From NCBI RefSeq assembly GCF_958298935.1, contig NC_084927.1:24936001-25000000 (forward strand): a stretch of DNA of 64,000 nt, given 5' to 3'. The notes under the pieces were generated by a model that was not told the origin of the DNA, searched no databases, and saw only the letters and a list, made by a program, of their open reading frames with translations. This document shows positions 23,741 through 34,285 of this stretch, in pieces (positions within the stretch are counted from its first letter, which is position 1; every line of letters begins with the position of its first letter). The stretch comes from Phragmites australis (lineage: Eukaryota; Streptophyta; Magnoliopsida; Poales; Poaceae). The position numbers and the translations under genes are program-made.

Positions 23741-25700
23741 TGTGATTCCTTAATATCACATCACAGCAAGCGTATTCGCAACTGATCAACCTCCATGGCT
23801 TCGATTGGAAGCGGAAGTTCTCAGGAAGGATCAGGAACACCAGTAGGTGGGTGGCGACACTGTTGCCAATGTTGCAGACTTGTTGGGTAGACTGAACCTG
23901 ACGTCAAAGGAAACGAAAGTCGATGCGTTCAACGATGATGAAGTGGAGGATGTTGAGGTCGTGGCTGAGTGGGCTTTGATTGGTAAGGTCCTTTTGCTGT
24001 ATGCCCTGCACATCACCACGGTCATGAGTGTGATGAAGCCTTCCTTGGGTAATCCCTTTGGTCTAAAGGGTCAATCGGCGGGGAGAAGCCCGAGAACCTC
24101 CTCATTGTGGAGTTTGGTAGCGCCTTTGACAAAAGCAAAGCTCTAGATGGCTCACCTTGGATGGTCGGTAAACATGCGGTAGTGCTACGAGAATATAATG
24201 AGAAATTGCGCCCTACATATCACAATGTGTGATTCCTTAATATCACATCATAACAAGCTTATTCGCAACTGATCAGCCTTCATGGCTTCGATTGGAAGCG
24301 GAAGTTCTCCTTCCGGGAAGAATCAGGAACGCCAGTAGGTGGGGTGGCGACATTGATGCAAATGTTGCAGACTTATTGGGTAGACTGAACCTGACGTCGG
24401 AGGAAGCGGAAGTCACTGCATTCAATGATGATGAAGTGGAGGATGTTGAGGTCATGGCTGAGTGGGCTTTGATTGGTAAGGTCCTTTTGCCGTCCGCCCT
24501 GCACATCACCACGATCATGGGTGCGATGAAGCCTTCCTTGGGTAATCCCTTTGGTCTAAAGAGTCAATCAGTGGAGAGAAGCCCGAGAATCTCTTCACTG
24601 TGGAGTTTGGTAGCGCCTTTGACAAAAGCAGAGCTCTAGATGGCTCACCTTGGATGGTCAGTAAACATGTGGTAGTGTTAAAAGAATATAATGAGAAATT
24701 GCGCCCTACATATCACAATGTGTGATTCCTTAATATCACATCACAGCAAGCGTATTCGCAACTGATCAACCTTCATGGCTTCGATTGGAAGCGGAAGTTC
24801 TCCTTCCGGGAAGAATCAGGAACGCCAGTAGGTGGGGTGGCGACACTGATGCCAATGTTGCAGACTTGTTGGGTAGACTGAACCTGACGTCCAAGGAAGC
24901 GAAAGTCGCCGCATTCAACGGTGCTGAAGTGGAGGATGTTGAGGTCATGGCTGAGTGGGCTTTGATTGGTAAGGTCCTTTTGCCGTCCGCCCTACACATC
25001 ACCACGATCATGGGTGCGATGAAGCCTTCCTTGGGTAATCCCTTTGGTCTAAAGAGTCAATCGGTGGAGAGAAGCCCGAGAATCTCTTCATTGTGGAGTT
25101 TGGTAGCGCATTTGACAAAAGCAGAGCTCTAGATGGCTCACCTTGGATGGTCAGTAAACATGTGGTAGTGTTAAAAGAATATAATGAGAAATTGCGCCCT
25201 ACATATCACAATGTGTGATTCCTTAATATCACATCACAGCAAGTGTATTCGCAACTGATCAACCTTCATGGCTTCGATTGGAAGCAGAAGTTCTCCTTCC
25301 GGGAAGAATCAGGAACGCCAGTAGGTGGGTGGCGACACTGATGCCAATGTTGCAGACTTGTTGGGTAGACTGAACCTGACGTCGGAGGAAGCGAAAGTCG
25401 TCACGTTCAACGGTGCTGAAGTGGAGGATGTTGAGGTCGTGGCTGAGTGGGCTTTGATTGGTAAGGTCCTTTTGCCGTCCGCCCTGCACATCACCACGAT
25501 CATGGGTGCGATGATGCCTTCCTTGGGTAATCTCTTTGGTCTAAAGGGTCAATCGGTGGGGAGAAGCCCGAGAATCTCTTCATTGTGGAGTTTGGTAGCG
25601 CCTTTGACAAAAGCAGAGCTCTAGATGGCTCACCTTGGATGGTCGATAAACATGCAGTAGAGCTACAAGAATATATGAGAAATTGCGCCCTACATATGTA
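23741..25700 (+). repeat. Four tandem ~490-bp copies of the 5' part of LINE ORF1
   Basis: Unit starts (TGTGATTCCTTAATATCACA) are at 23741, 24228, 24721 and 25214, so spacings are 487, 493 and 493 bp. Each unit runs from 5' leader sequence through the ATG of ORF1 (23795, 24282, 24775, 25268), coding for MASIGSGSS, to a DUF4283-like stretch (VADLLGRLNLTS, HITTIMGAM, WSLVAPLTKA in a shifted frame) and ends at CCCTACATAT. Only the last copy continues into the rest of ORF1. The copies are very similar, so the amplification is later than, or has been homogenised since, the LINE insertion. Confidence 0.85.
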
Positions 25701-26578
25701 TGTTTTGATAGGATGGCTATTTGGGTGAGGATTCTGAATTTGCCCTTTGGCTGGATGAATGCAAAGAGGGGTTGCAGGATAGCATATTTGATCGTATCGA
25801 TGATCAAGCTTCATGTGGATGCAGATGGGAAAGTAGGTGGTTCCTTCCTGAGAGTCTGGTGGCGATCGAGATTGGCAAACCGCTGCAGCGGGGAGTCCTT
25901 CTGAAGACAGAGCAGAATGGTAATTCATAGTGGTATAATTTACAATATGAGAAATTCCCGTGCTACTATTTTCTTGTGGATTGATGGGTCATACGGAGCT
26001 GGAGTGCCCTACTATGGACCCGTGAAATGCGATTGGTAAATTACCATATGATATTAAGCTCCATGCGCCAAAGGAGAAGAAGAAGAAGCTTCAGAGTTTT
26101 GGCCAGGCTGCTGCGGAGTCATTTGGCAGTGGCTCGTCCTAGGCGTGGGTTTTCTACTCAATCTGGGGATAATGCTAGATCATTTGGTAGTAGTTCCACA
26201 GATAATGTTTTGAGGGATGAGGTTATACCTCCTCCAAAGGATGCTGGCGGGCCCAAGGAAAAGTCGATGGAGATGCGATAATCTATTCAGATTTTTTAGG
26301 CAAAGGAGAAGGTCCGAATTCATTTAGTGTCTTGTAAAAGGAAAACATGGAAGGGCCCGATGAAGGTTTCCATAGGCACGCCTGACCTAAATCTTCTAGT
26401 GATGGATAACTCGAGGTTAGTCCCAAGTGGTCTTGTGATTTCTAGACCTCAGTGGGTATGTAATAGTTCTGAAGATGATGGTGATCTTGATCTACAGAAG
26501 AAACAAAAGGTAGTGGTTACATACCAAAATGTAGGATTGGTGGCAACTGCAGGTAGCAATCCCCATCGGGCACAATGA
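25701..26578 (+). pseudogene. LINE ORF1 C-terminal part (DUF4283 end, zinc knuckle)
   Basis: Follows the fourth tandem unit. FDRMAIWVRILNLPFGWMN is the typical end of plant DUF4283, then GKVGGSFLRV and RGVLLKTEQNG. A zinc-knuckle FSCGLMGHTELECP is readable near 25965-26005. The tail (SFGSGSSS-like, FSTQSGDNARSFGSSS, PKEKSMEM) is serine-rich. Frame changes and stops break it. It ends TGA at 26576-26578, overlapping the ORF2 start by ATGA. Confidence 0.75.
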
Positions 26579-29465
26579 AAATTTTATGTTTGAACTGCTG
26601 GGGTTTGGGTCAACCTGAGGTAGTTCAAGAACTGAGTATCTTGGTGAAGCTACACTATCTTATGGTGTTTTTTTTTGTTAGAGACGAGGTTGTACAATGA
26701 TCAGGTTGATATTCTAATGGTTTTCCTAATGGTTTGGGAGTTGGCAGTCTGAGAATAGGTGGTGGATTGGTGCTTTTGTGGAACAATGATGATGATGTGA
26801 ATTTACAATCTCTTGACAAAATGCACATTGACATTAGGGTGGCAGTGGCTGAATCTGGTGTGAAAGAGTGGAGATTTACAGGGTTATACGGCGAGTCCAG
26901 GAGAGAGTTAAGGTATAGGAGTTGGGACCTTATGAAACTTATTGGAACACACAATGTTCTTCTGTGGTTGTGCGTTGATGACTTCAATGAAGTCTTAGAA
27001 GCTAATGAACAGTTTGGTGGGGTTGGAAGAATGGATAGACAAATGGAGGGGTTTCGTGAGGTGGTGGCATGGTGCGACTTCGATAACCTTGGTTTCATTG
27101 GTATACCTTATACTTGGTACAACAAACAAGAGTGGGACAAAAAAATCAAGGTTAAATTCGATAGAGGTTTTGCTAACAATGCTTTTCATAAATTTTTTTT
27201 TTTTTGATGTCAAGGTGTGGCATGTGCAACCCACGAAGTAGGATCATTGTTGTCTAGTTTTAGTGTAAATGGTCTACTAGAGGTAGTATCCACGGAGGTA
27301 AACTGTGGAGGACAGATGATTTTTACATGGATTTTGTCAAGAACTCATGGGGGTTAGGGGAGGAAGTCACTGATATGGTGCAACTGAAATCCTCATTGAG
27401 TCGCATGCAAGGGGCTCTGAAGGATTGGGATCAGATCACTTTTGGGTCGGTCAGAAAGAACTTGGTGAGGTTGCGCAAGGAGTTGGAGCATGAATGGTGC
27501 CATTCTATTGGGATTGGGTCGTCTCAATAGGAACAAATTTTGATGACCCGCATCTCTGACCTTCTGACCTGGGAGGAAATTATAGAAAAACTTGGCTAAA
27601 AGATGGAGATCTAGGGATGTTTTACAATATGTTCAAGCTTGGGTTTCAGAGGGATGAACCAGTTTTTGTGTAGACAATATACAGCTAAGGAATTGTCCAA
27701 AGCTCTTGTCATGATGGTTGCGAACAAGTCACCTGGCTTGGATGGCTTTACTGTTGGTTTCTTCCAAACGCATTGAAGCTATTGGGGCCAAGTGTTACTA
27801 GGGTGGTATTGCATTTCTTGAATGTTGGTGCTCTACTGGAGGATATTAACAAAACAATCATTGTTATAATTTCAAAGGTTAAAGCTCCACAATAGTTAAA
27901 GCAATTCTGTCCCATCTCACTGTATAATGTTATTCATAAGCTCTACTCAAAAGTTATTGGTAATTGCTGGAGAACTTTTCTTGATGAGATTATTGCAGAA
28001 GAACAAAGCGCTTTTGTGCTAGATAGGCTGATTACTAATAATGTCTTAATGACATATGAATGTACCCACTATCTAAAGAGGAATAAAAGAAAAAATGGGG
28101 CATGTGTTACTAAGCTGGACATGGCCAAAGCTTATGATATAGTGAAATGGGATTGTTGTCAAGGAATTGTATGCTCCTTGGATCTCCCATCTTCTCTTTG
28201 CAGATGATTGTATTGTTATTTTAGAAGCGTCACAGAGTGGGGCTGACAGATTACAACACATACCATATACATATAGCAGAGGCTCCGGTCAACTTGCAAA
28301 CAAGGAGAAATTGGCAGTTTTCTTTAGTAGAATTGCTCTGGTGTGATGAAAAAAATAGTGTTTGCCAGATCAGATGTTCATACTGAGGCTCTTATGGATA
28401 AATACTTGGGGTTACCAACGTCTTTAGGTAGATCAACAAAGGAGGCCTTCGGGTATATGCCAACTCGGGTGAAGGGTCTAATTGGGGGATGGAGTGGCAA
28501 AGACTTGAGTTGTGCAGGTCGGGAAACGCTATTGAAATCAGTAGCTCAAGCCGTTCCCACTTATCTATGAGTTGCTTCAAATTGCCAACTAATACTTGCA
28601 AGAGTTAACTAGCTCAATCTCAAACTACTAGTGGGTTAGCTCGGTTGACAATAGACATATTCACTGGTAGCGATGGGAATATCTAACGAGGCCTAAATGC
28701 AAAGGCGGTATGGGTTTTTGTGACCCCTGTTTATGCAATCTTGCTATGCTAAAAAAAAACAAGGTTTACGATTACTCACTAAGCCAGATTCTCTATGTGC
28801 CAGAGTCTTCAAAGGAAGGTCTTACCCAAACACTGATTTCCTCTCGTCTACGTGCAAGAAACATGCAAGTCACACTTAGCGAGCGATTTTATCGGGAAGG
28901 GAGGTTCTAAAAGTGGTTTAATTAGGAGGATTGGTGATGGGAATACAACCAGTATTTGGGAAGATCGATGGATTCCAAACCATTTTACATGTCGGCCAAT
29001 AACACCAGCTGATGGAAAGCCAGTGCACTTGGTGGCTGACCTTCGCACTGTCATCGGTCAATGGAATGAACCTCTGATTCGTGATGTCTTCTATATGACC
29101 GATGTAGATGCTATCATGCATATTCTGTTGGGTGATGGTGCTGAAGATTTCTTATCTTCGCCGTTGGAGCAATATGGATCATATTATGTCAAATCGGCAT
29201 ATCAGTTGCTTGCTGATGAACTATTACAGATTGAAATGGAATTGCTGCTTGGCTACTCAACAGAAATGGATTGGAAGGGGTTTTGGAAACTTGATGTTCC
29301 ACCTAAAGTTAAAGTTTTCTGGTGGTGAGTGCTCCATGATTTCTTCTCAGCAAATTCTGAAAAGAAGACATATAGATTGGCATGCTCACTATGAGGCATG
29401 TGGCGTTACGGAAGAGAGTATCAAACATGTATTAATTGGCTGCTTTGTGGCTAGAATGTTTGGAT
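26575..29465 (+). pseudogene. LINE ORF2 (endonuclease / reverse transcriptase), broken
   Basis: ORF2 begins MKILCLNCWGLGQPEVVQEL, the start of the endonuclease/exonuclease/phosphatase domain. GLYGESRRELRYRSWDLM and DDFNEVL (the usual GDFNE with Gly replaced) follow at 26880-27000. Reverse transcriptase pieces include PGLDGFTVGFFQ near 27730, EEQSAFVLDRLITNNVLMTYE near 28000, KLDMAKAYDIVKWD near 28120, then an internal deletion straight to LLFADDC near 28190. The C-terminus has FWKLDVPPKVKVFWW near 29285 and CEACGVTEESIKHVLIGC (zf-RVT) in another frame. Multiple stops and frameshifts make it inactive. Confidence 0.85.
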
Positions 29466-29500
29466 TGAGTAAAGTGCATGACCATTCCTTAAACTTTTGA

Positions 29501-30129
29501 TTGTGTCACTTAGGTCTTTGTACTCACAAATTACAGAATTAGCCACCTAAATTCGATTTTAGGTGTCACCAGTGGTCTAAATGGGCCCCGACTCGCTCCA
29601 CGCATCGACATGCCCGTCCACTGTGGATCCATAGTGGCCAGGACCCAACAAGTATGCAAAAACCCCTGACTCCCCCTTCCTCCCCCAACCTGATTCTCTC
29701 ATTCTTCCCCAACCTGTCTCTTCGCTTTCCTCATCACTGAGGCGGAGATGGAGGTGGTCGACCAGGCAGGCTATGATCGATGGTGATCTCAGGCAGTCGA
29801 GGCTAAGGTAGGTCGCATGAAGTGAAACTGGCCAAGTCCTCACTCATGACTGTGCACAATGGTGGTGAGATTGCAGTAGGAAGGCGAACCTACACCTGTA
29901 TATGGTGAGTCAACTAATTAAAGCACAATCCTTGTATCTTGGATGGTTTAGGTAATCGTTTGGTACTGTTAGATCATGGTTTTGGTAGAATTTTTTGCAA
30001 TTTTGGCATCTAGGGTTCCTGATTTGGGTGAAGTTGTAGGGTTTTTTGATGTTAGGATAGGGGTTCTATACGATTTTGCCACCTCTGAGTTCCTGATTTG
30101 GGTGAAGTTGTAGGATTTTTTATGTTGAC
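29501..30129. other. No gene recognised
   Basis: Sequence between the LINE relic and the PB1-like fragment. The minus-strand open frame at 29577-29843 lies over pyrimidine-rich sequence and matches nothing known. The segment from about 29850 may be upstream or intronic sequence of the following fragment. Confidence 0.4.
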
Positions 30130-30525
30130 GAGTTCTTTGTTGAGGTTCATCATGGGGGATTCTTTGTTGGTTTTGGCCACCTCCAAACGTATGTGGTTGG
30201 AAAGCTTAACTAGTTTGATCACGTTGAGTCAAATACTTGGTCTCCTCTATGGATTGATGATTTCATTGAGCAACTAGGCTACACAAATACTCCTAGTTTG
30301 AAGGTCTATTGGTTGTTACCAGGGAAGGATCTTGCAGATGGATTGAGAGTCATTGCTAGTGATTCAGGCACCAGTGTCATGGCATCAATGGTTGATAGGT
30401 TCAAGAATTTGATTCTGTACATTGATCATGATGATAACATTGCATGCCTTAACTAGGATGACATTGCAGCCAATCCAATAGTAGAGATACCTAAGTTTTT
30501 CAGCCCCAAGAAGGCAAATGTAGAA
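30130..30525 (+). pseudogene. PB1-like / MULE-associated N-terminal domain fragment
   Basis: One frame reads EFFVEVHHGGFFVG, then WSPLWIDDFIEQLGYTN, SLKVYWLLPGKDLADGLRVI, MVDRFKNLILYIDHDDN and FSPKKANVE. This pattern is typical of the PB1-like N-terminal domain of grass Mutator-like transposase genes. In-frame TAG stops after VVGKLN and after IACLN make it a pseudogene. No transposase catalytic region follows; a Helitron-like terminus comes immediately after. Confidence 0.6.
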
Positions 30526-30526
30526 T

Positions 30527-30562
30527 TTGACTTCCCGTTGCAATGCACGAGCACCTAACTAG
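30527..30562 (+). mobile_element. Helitron-like 3' terminus
   Basis: CCCGTTGCAATGCACGAG can fold as an imperfect hairpin (CCCGT with ACGAG), followed about eight bases later by CTAG and then T, the arrangement of grass Helitron 3' ends. The matching 5' end (TC...) was not found, so the element's extent is unknown. If real, the PB1-like fragment just upstream would be a captured gene piece. Confidence 0.45.
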
Positions 30563-31545
30563 TATGCCTTAAATGCTAGAGTCATATTCTGATACAACTT
30601 CAGAACATGAGCCTATAAATATGAGTCATGTACCAACATAATAAAAATGAATTTTACTATTATTTGTTGACAAATTTCTTGCTTCTAAATCTGTCTAATT
30701 TGTGGCCCATAGATGTGCTTTGAAATCTATGTTAAGCTTTGATGAATTGTGATGGATTTTTTTATGATTTTCTCCATTTGTTCCCCTAATCTATTCAATT
30801 GATTGGTGATTCGTTCATTTTCACACTCACCAGTGAGATGCTTGCTCTAACAAGCAAAACAGAACAACAACAAGGTCTTGCAACACCACGAGGTACCTAC
30901 ACAAAGATCATAAAACACAGCAATGACAAAATCAGATTAGACTAAATAGTACTGATTCGGTCCCTCAAGGATGTTGCTGGTTATAAGAATGTTTGTCTAT
31001 CTTAGAGTCTGAGGCTCCTTGTTCTTCGGTCTGCATGTATCTGCTGGCCTTGGGTGCTCTCGACCTTCTCTTTTCTTTGCTGCTTCAAAAACTCTTCAAA
31101 AGCCTCTAAAACTTGTCTTTGCCCGTGCTGCCGGCTACTTTAAATACCCGCCGGTAGTAGCGTGCCCCGAATGGGAGAGGAGGCACGAGTTCCGAGACAC
31201 CATAAATGGAAAGGGTGTCATCATAGCCTCTGTGCGAAGTGACCGGGGTGGAAAATGCGTCCCATGTCCGATCATCCGTCACCATAAATGCACTAGCAAC
31301 GGGCGCCGTGGAGATGGCCCACCGGGCAGCCGCAGAGCGGCCCGGCGTGCCTGCCCTGTCTTGTTCTCCTGCCACAGCAGCGCAGCAGACGGAACGCCTC
31401 GGCCCTTACGACGTTGCCGGTTTATATGTTTCGCGGCGCTCTGCTCGTGCAACGGCCATGATGAATTGATGATCGCCCTTGCACGCATGGTTACTCGATG
31501 ATTTCGCAATAATGCACTCGTCATCCCATGATTGACACACGGCAG
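30563..31545. other. Upstream flank of transporter pseudogene, no gene recognised
   Basis: AT-rich to about 31010, then GC-rich (31019-31500) with overlapping open frames on both strands. None has a recognisable domain. Transporter exons 1-2, expected in this interval, are absent. Confidence 0.45.
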
Positions 31546-32887
31546 GCCGTTCCTCTCTTTCTCGCTGAGATGGCCCCTTCGCAGTGGCGCGGCGCCCTCA
31601 CGGCAGGCTTCCGGTTCTTCCTCGCGCTCGGCGTACTCATCGCCAACCTCACCAACTACGCCACGGCGCGTGTCTCCTGGGTCTGGCGCCTCTCACTGGG
31701 ACTCGCAGGGCGCGCCGGCCGTCGTCATCTTGATCGGCGCGCTCTTTCTCACCGACACCCTCAGCTCGGATCGGACGGACTTATCCCAGAACGAGGTCTG
31801 TTAGCTACAGTAACATTAGAGCTAAAGTAAAAAAATATCTATAATTTACTAAATCAACAAAAATAAGTGGGTCCGCCCCTGACGCCCAGCAGTCACGTCA
31901 TGAGCGGGCGGGTCGACCACGCCCGAGCCGCGCTCCTCCGGGTGCGCTGGCCCGGAGCGGACGTGGACGCCGAGCTCAAGGACATTGTAAGGGCCGTGGA
32001 GGTTGCGCGCCAGAGGAAGGACGGCGCGTTCCGCCGGATGGCGATGAGGCGCGAGTACCGCCCCAACCTGGTGCTCGCCGTGGCCGTGCCCATGTTCTTC
32101 CAGCTCACCGGCGTCATCGTGCTCGCCTTCTTCGCGCCGCTGGTGTTCCGCACCGTCGGCTTCGGCAGCAACGCCGCACTGATGGGCACCGTCATACTCG
32201 GCGCGGTGAACCTGGGCTCCCTCTTGCTCTCCACCCTCGTCATCGACCGGTACGGCCGCAAGGTGCTCTTCATGGTGGGCGGCATCCAAATGATCATTTG
32301 CCAGGTACGTCCAATACTTCACCTGGATCAACGTGCCCTTCTTGATTTTCTCCTAACACTGTTGATTCTTGAAGGTTGCGATTGCTTGGATCATGGAAGC
32401 AAAAATCGGCAAGAGCGGCGAGGAGGCAACGGCGAGGCCGTACGCGGTGGCGGTGCTGGTGTTCACGTGCCTACACACCGCCGGGTTCGGGTGGTCGTGG
32501 GGGCCGCTGGGGTGGGTGGTGCCGAGTGAGATATTCCCGGTGGACATCCGGTCGGCGGGGCAGGCCATGAACGTGTCCATTGGCCTCCGCCTCACCTTCG
32601 TGCAGACGCAGTCGTTCCTCACCATGCTCTGCCGCTTCAACTACGCCACCTTCGCCTTCTACGCCGCCTGGGTCGCTGTAATCACCGTCTTCCTCGCGCT
32701 CTTCCTGCCGGAGACCGAGGGCATCCCGATCGAGTCCATGGGCACGGTCTGGGTGAAACACTGGCACTGGAAGCGGTTCGTCCATGACCAAGGAAAGAGC
32801 GCTGAGGGCCCGAGGCACTCACCTGAGATATTAAGGTGTGGTTGTTTGGTTGTTTCATGGAAAATGCACCGCCAAAATGTCTTATAG
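31546..32887 (+). pseudogene. STP/MST sugar transporter pseudogene, OsMST1-like, lacking exons 1-2
   Basis: Major-facilitator hexose/H+ symporter remnant. It begins exactly at a splice acceptor (GGCAG then GCC at 31546) coding AVPLFLAEMAPSQWRGAL, the third-exon start of this family; exons for the first four membrane segments are missing. A one-base frameshift near 31707 and an insertion of roughly 110 bp (about 31765-31880, introducing stops) disrupt exon 3. The remainder reads well: MFFQLTGVIVLAFFAPLVF, VIDRYGRKVLFMVGG, then a GT-AG intron (32305-32374), and exon 4 with WSWGPLGWVVPSEIFPVD and LPETEGIPIESM, stop at 32885-32887. Of the cluster it is closest to rice OsMST1 by eye. Loss of the N-terminal half makes it non-functional as a transporter. 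Confidence 0.88.
31765..31880. mobile_element. Insertion in pseudogene exon, possible hAT MITE remnant
   Basis: It interrupts the conserved TDTPSS motif. The right edge GGGTCCGCCCCTG matches the terminal sequence of the hAT-like MITE in the intact transporter's intron (43841-43987). The left end is unclear and no clean 8-bp duplication is visible. Confidence 0.4.
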
Positions 32888-34273
32888 ACGAGGTGGCTTA
32901 TCCACACTGAAGAAAAATATGTAATTAATAACTATATATTTACTATAAATCGGGTACATCCAATTATGCTCTTTCAACTGCATAAACTAATTAACCAACT
33001 TAACTTAATGCCTCGTAATCCAATAATAACCCAACTTGCTTAAGAGAAACGCAACCTAGCAAGGTGTACCCAGTATCATGCTACACAATGGTTTCCTTGC
33101 TGGAAACTGAAATATCATGCCACACGTTGGCTGAGATTAAAGTGGCGCCACAGTTAACCCCCTTAATTACTGATCCATCATTCCATGATCCCGCGACCAA
33201 AGTTGAGCAGAAGTATCCTAATCAGATCAGTTTCCCGGCGACTCCTAGTACTTATCACCCAAAGTGCCAAAGAGATAAAAAAAGGAACTTGCATGTATGC
33301 CGCGACAAGCTGTCAACTTTGGCAAACACCACCCTGCAAGCTAAGCTCTTACACCAGGAACAGAGGTTTTGCCAGCAAACCATCGATGCAGTTCCCCCCC
33401 TTTGTGCGAGCAATTCAGCGCTGGTAATGTACAGCCGCAGGCTAGTGAATCACCAATCCGGAAGCCTCGGCTGGCTGGTGAAGCGAGCGTCGCCGAGCCC
33501 CGAGGCGGAACCGGGAGTCCCGTTCACCCCCTCCGACGCTGCTCCCAAGGGGAAGGAAGGTGGGGGGCGTGGTTGACAGGGCCTTGTGTTCAGGTGATTC
33601 AGCGATCTTCAGTTTTTTTTTTTTACTCTTCACTGCTGAATACAGCTGTAGTATCTGAACATGAACACGCGCGCACTCACCCTTCACACACGCATCCACT
33701 CCACGCACACCTAACGAACGCACATACTAGCCCTACAACTACAGCGATCTTCAGTTACGTAAAAGAAAACGAGTTCAGTTTCGTCAGACAAGCTCCTTCT
33801 TCAGTCGAGGCCGAAGCGGTATGCGGAGATGTGAGCCGTCCGATTCGGATCCTGCGGCGGAAGACAAAGACGAATTACCGCGGGAGAACAACTGTTACTT
33901 TTCGTGTCGTTTTCGTTAAGACTGCTGTAACAGACAGTTAAATTTCCGTTAAGCTGCTGATATTTGGAACCGGATGATTATAACCAGAGTAGGTGGGACG
34001 GAAAAAGCAAGAAGAGTCATTGCCTAGTCTATTCTCTTGTAGCTTAGGGGCTTTAGTGATGAATAAACTCGCTTTGTCATGTGTGTCTATTCATCATCGC
34101 CACGATTCTCCATCAAATCCACAATATTCCACCTGTCCCTTTGTCAGTGAATTCTCTGCACCGTGAGATACTGACAGTGGTGCACCGACGAAGTGCAGAG
34201 AGGAAGCAGCGGATGATGGCAAGTCGCAGCCGAGACTGGTGGAAGTGGGCCGGATTTTAACAGGCCCCACATA
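32888..34273. other. Intergenic, no gene recognised
   Basis: Open frames at 33064-33941 match no known protein. The interval holds one small LINE insertion (33615-33741), reported separately. Confidence 0.4.
33615..33741 (-). mobile_element. 5'-truncated LINE fragment with 15-bp target duplication
   Basis: CAGCGATCTTCAGTT occurs exactly at 33600-33614 and 33742-33756. Between them, read on the minus strand, is a GT-rich L1-like 3' end finishing in an A run (plus-strand T run at 33613-33624). A 15-bp duplication with a poly(A) tail is the signature of target-primed reverse transcription. Confidence 0.75.
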
Positions 34274-34285
34274 GACGTTTTTCAA

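Larger units (their letters stand above)
23430..29500 (+). mobile_element. Decayed L1-type LINE retrotransposon
   Basis: Plus-strand remnant with ORF1 (DUF4283 plus zinc knuckle) followed by ORF2 (endonuclease, reverse transcriptase, C-terminal zf-RVT). Both frames are broken by stops, frameshifts and deletions. The 5' end is placed loosely where GC-rich leader-like sequence begins; the 3' end is lost after the zf-RVT region, with no poly(A) tail or target duplication seen. It cannot move by itself. Confidence 0.85.

Noticed and set aside
31893..32331. Minus-strand open frames over the transporter pseudogene
   Set aside because: Shadows of the plus-strand STP exon.
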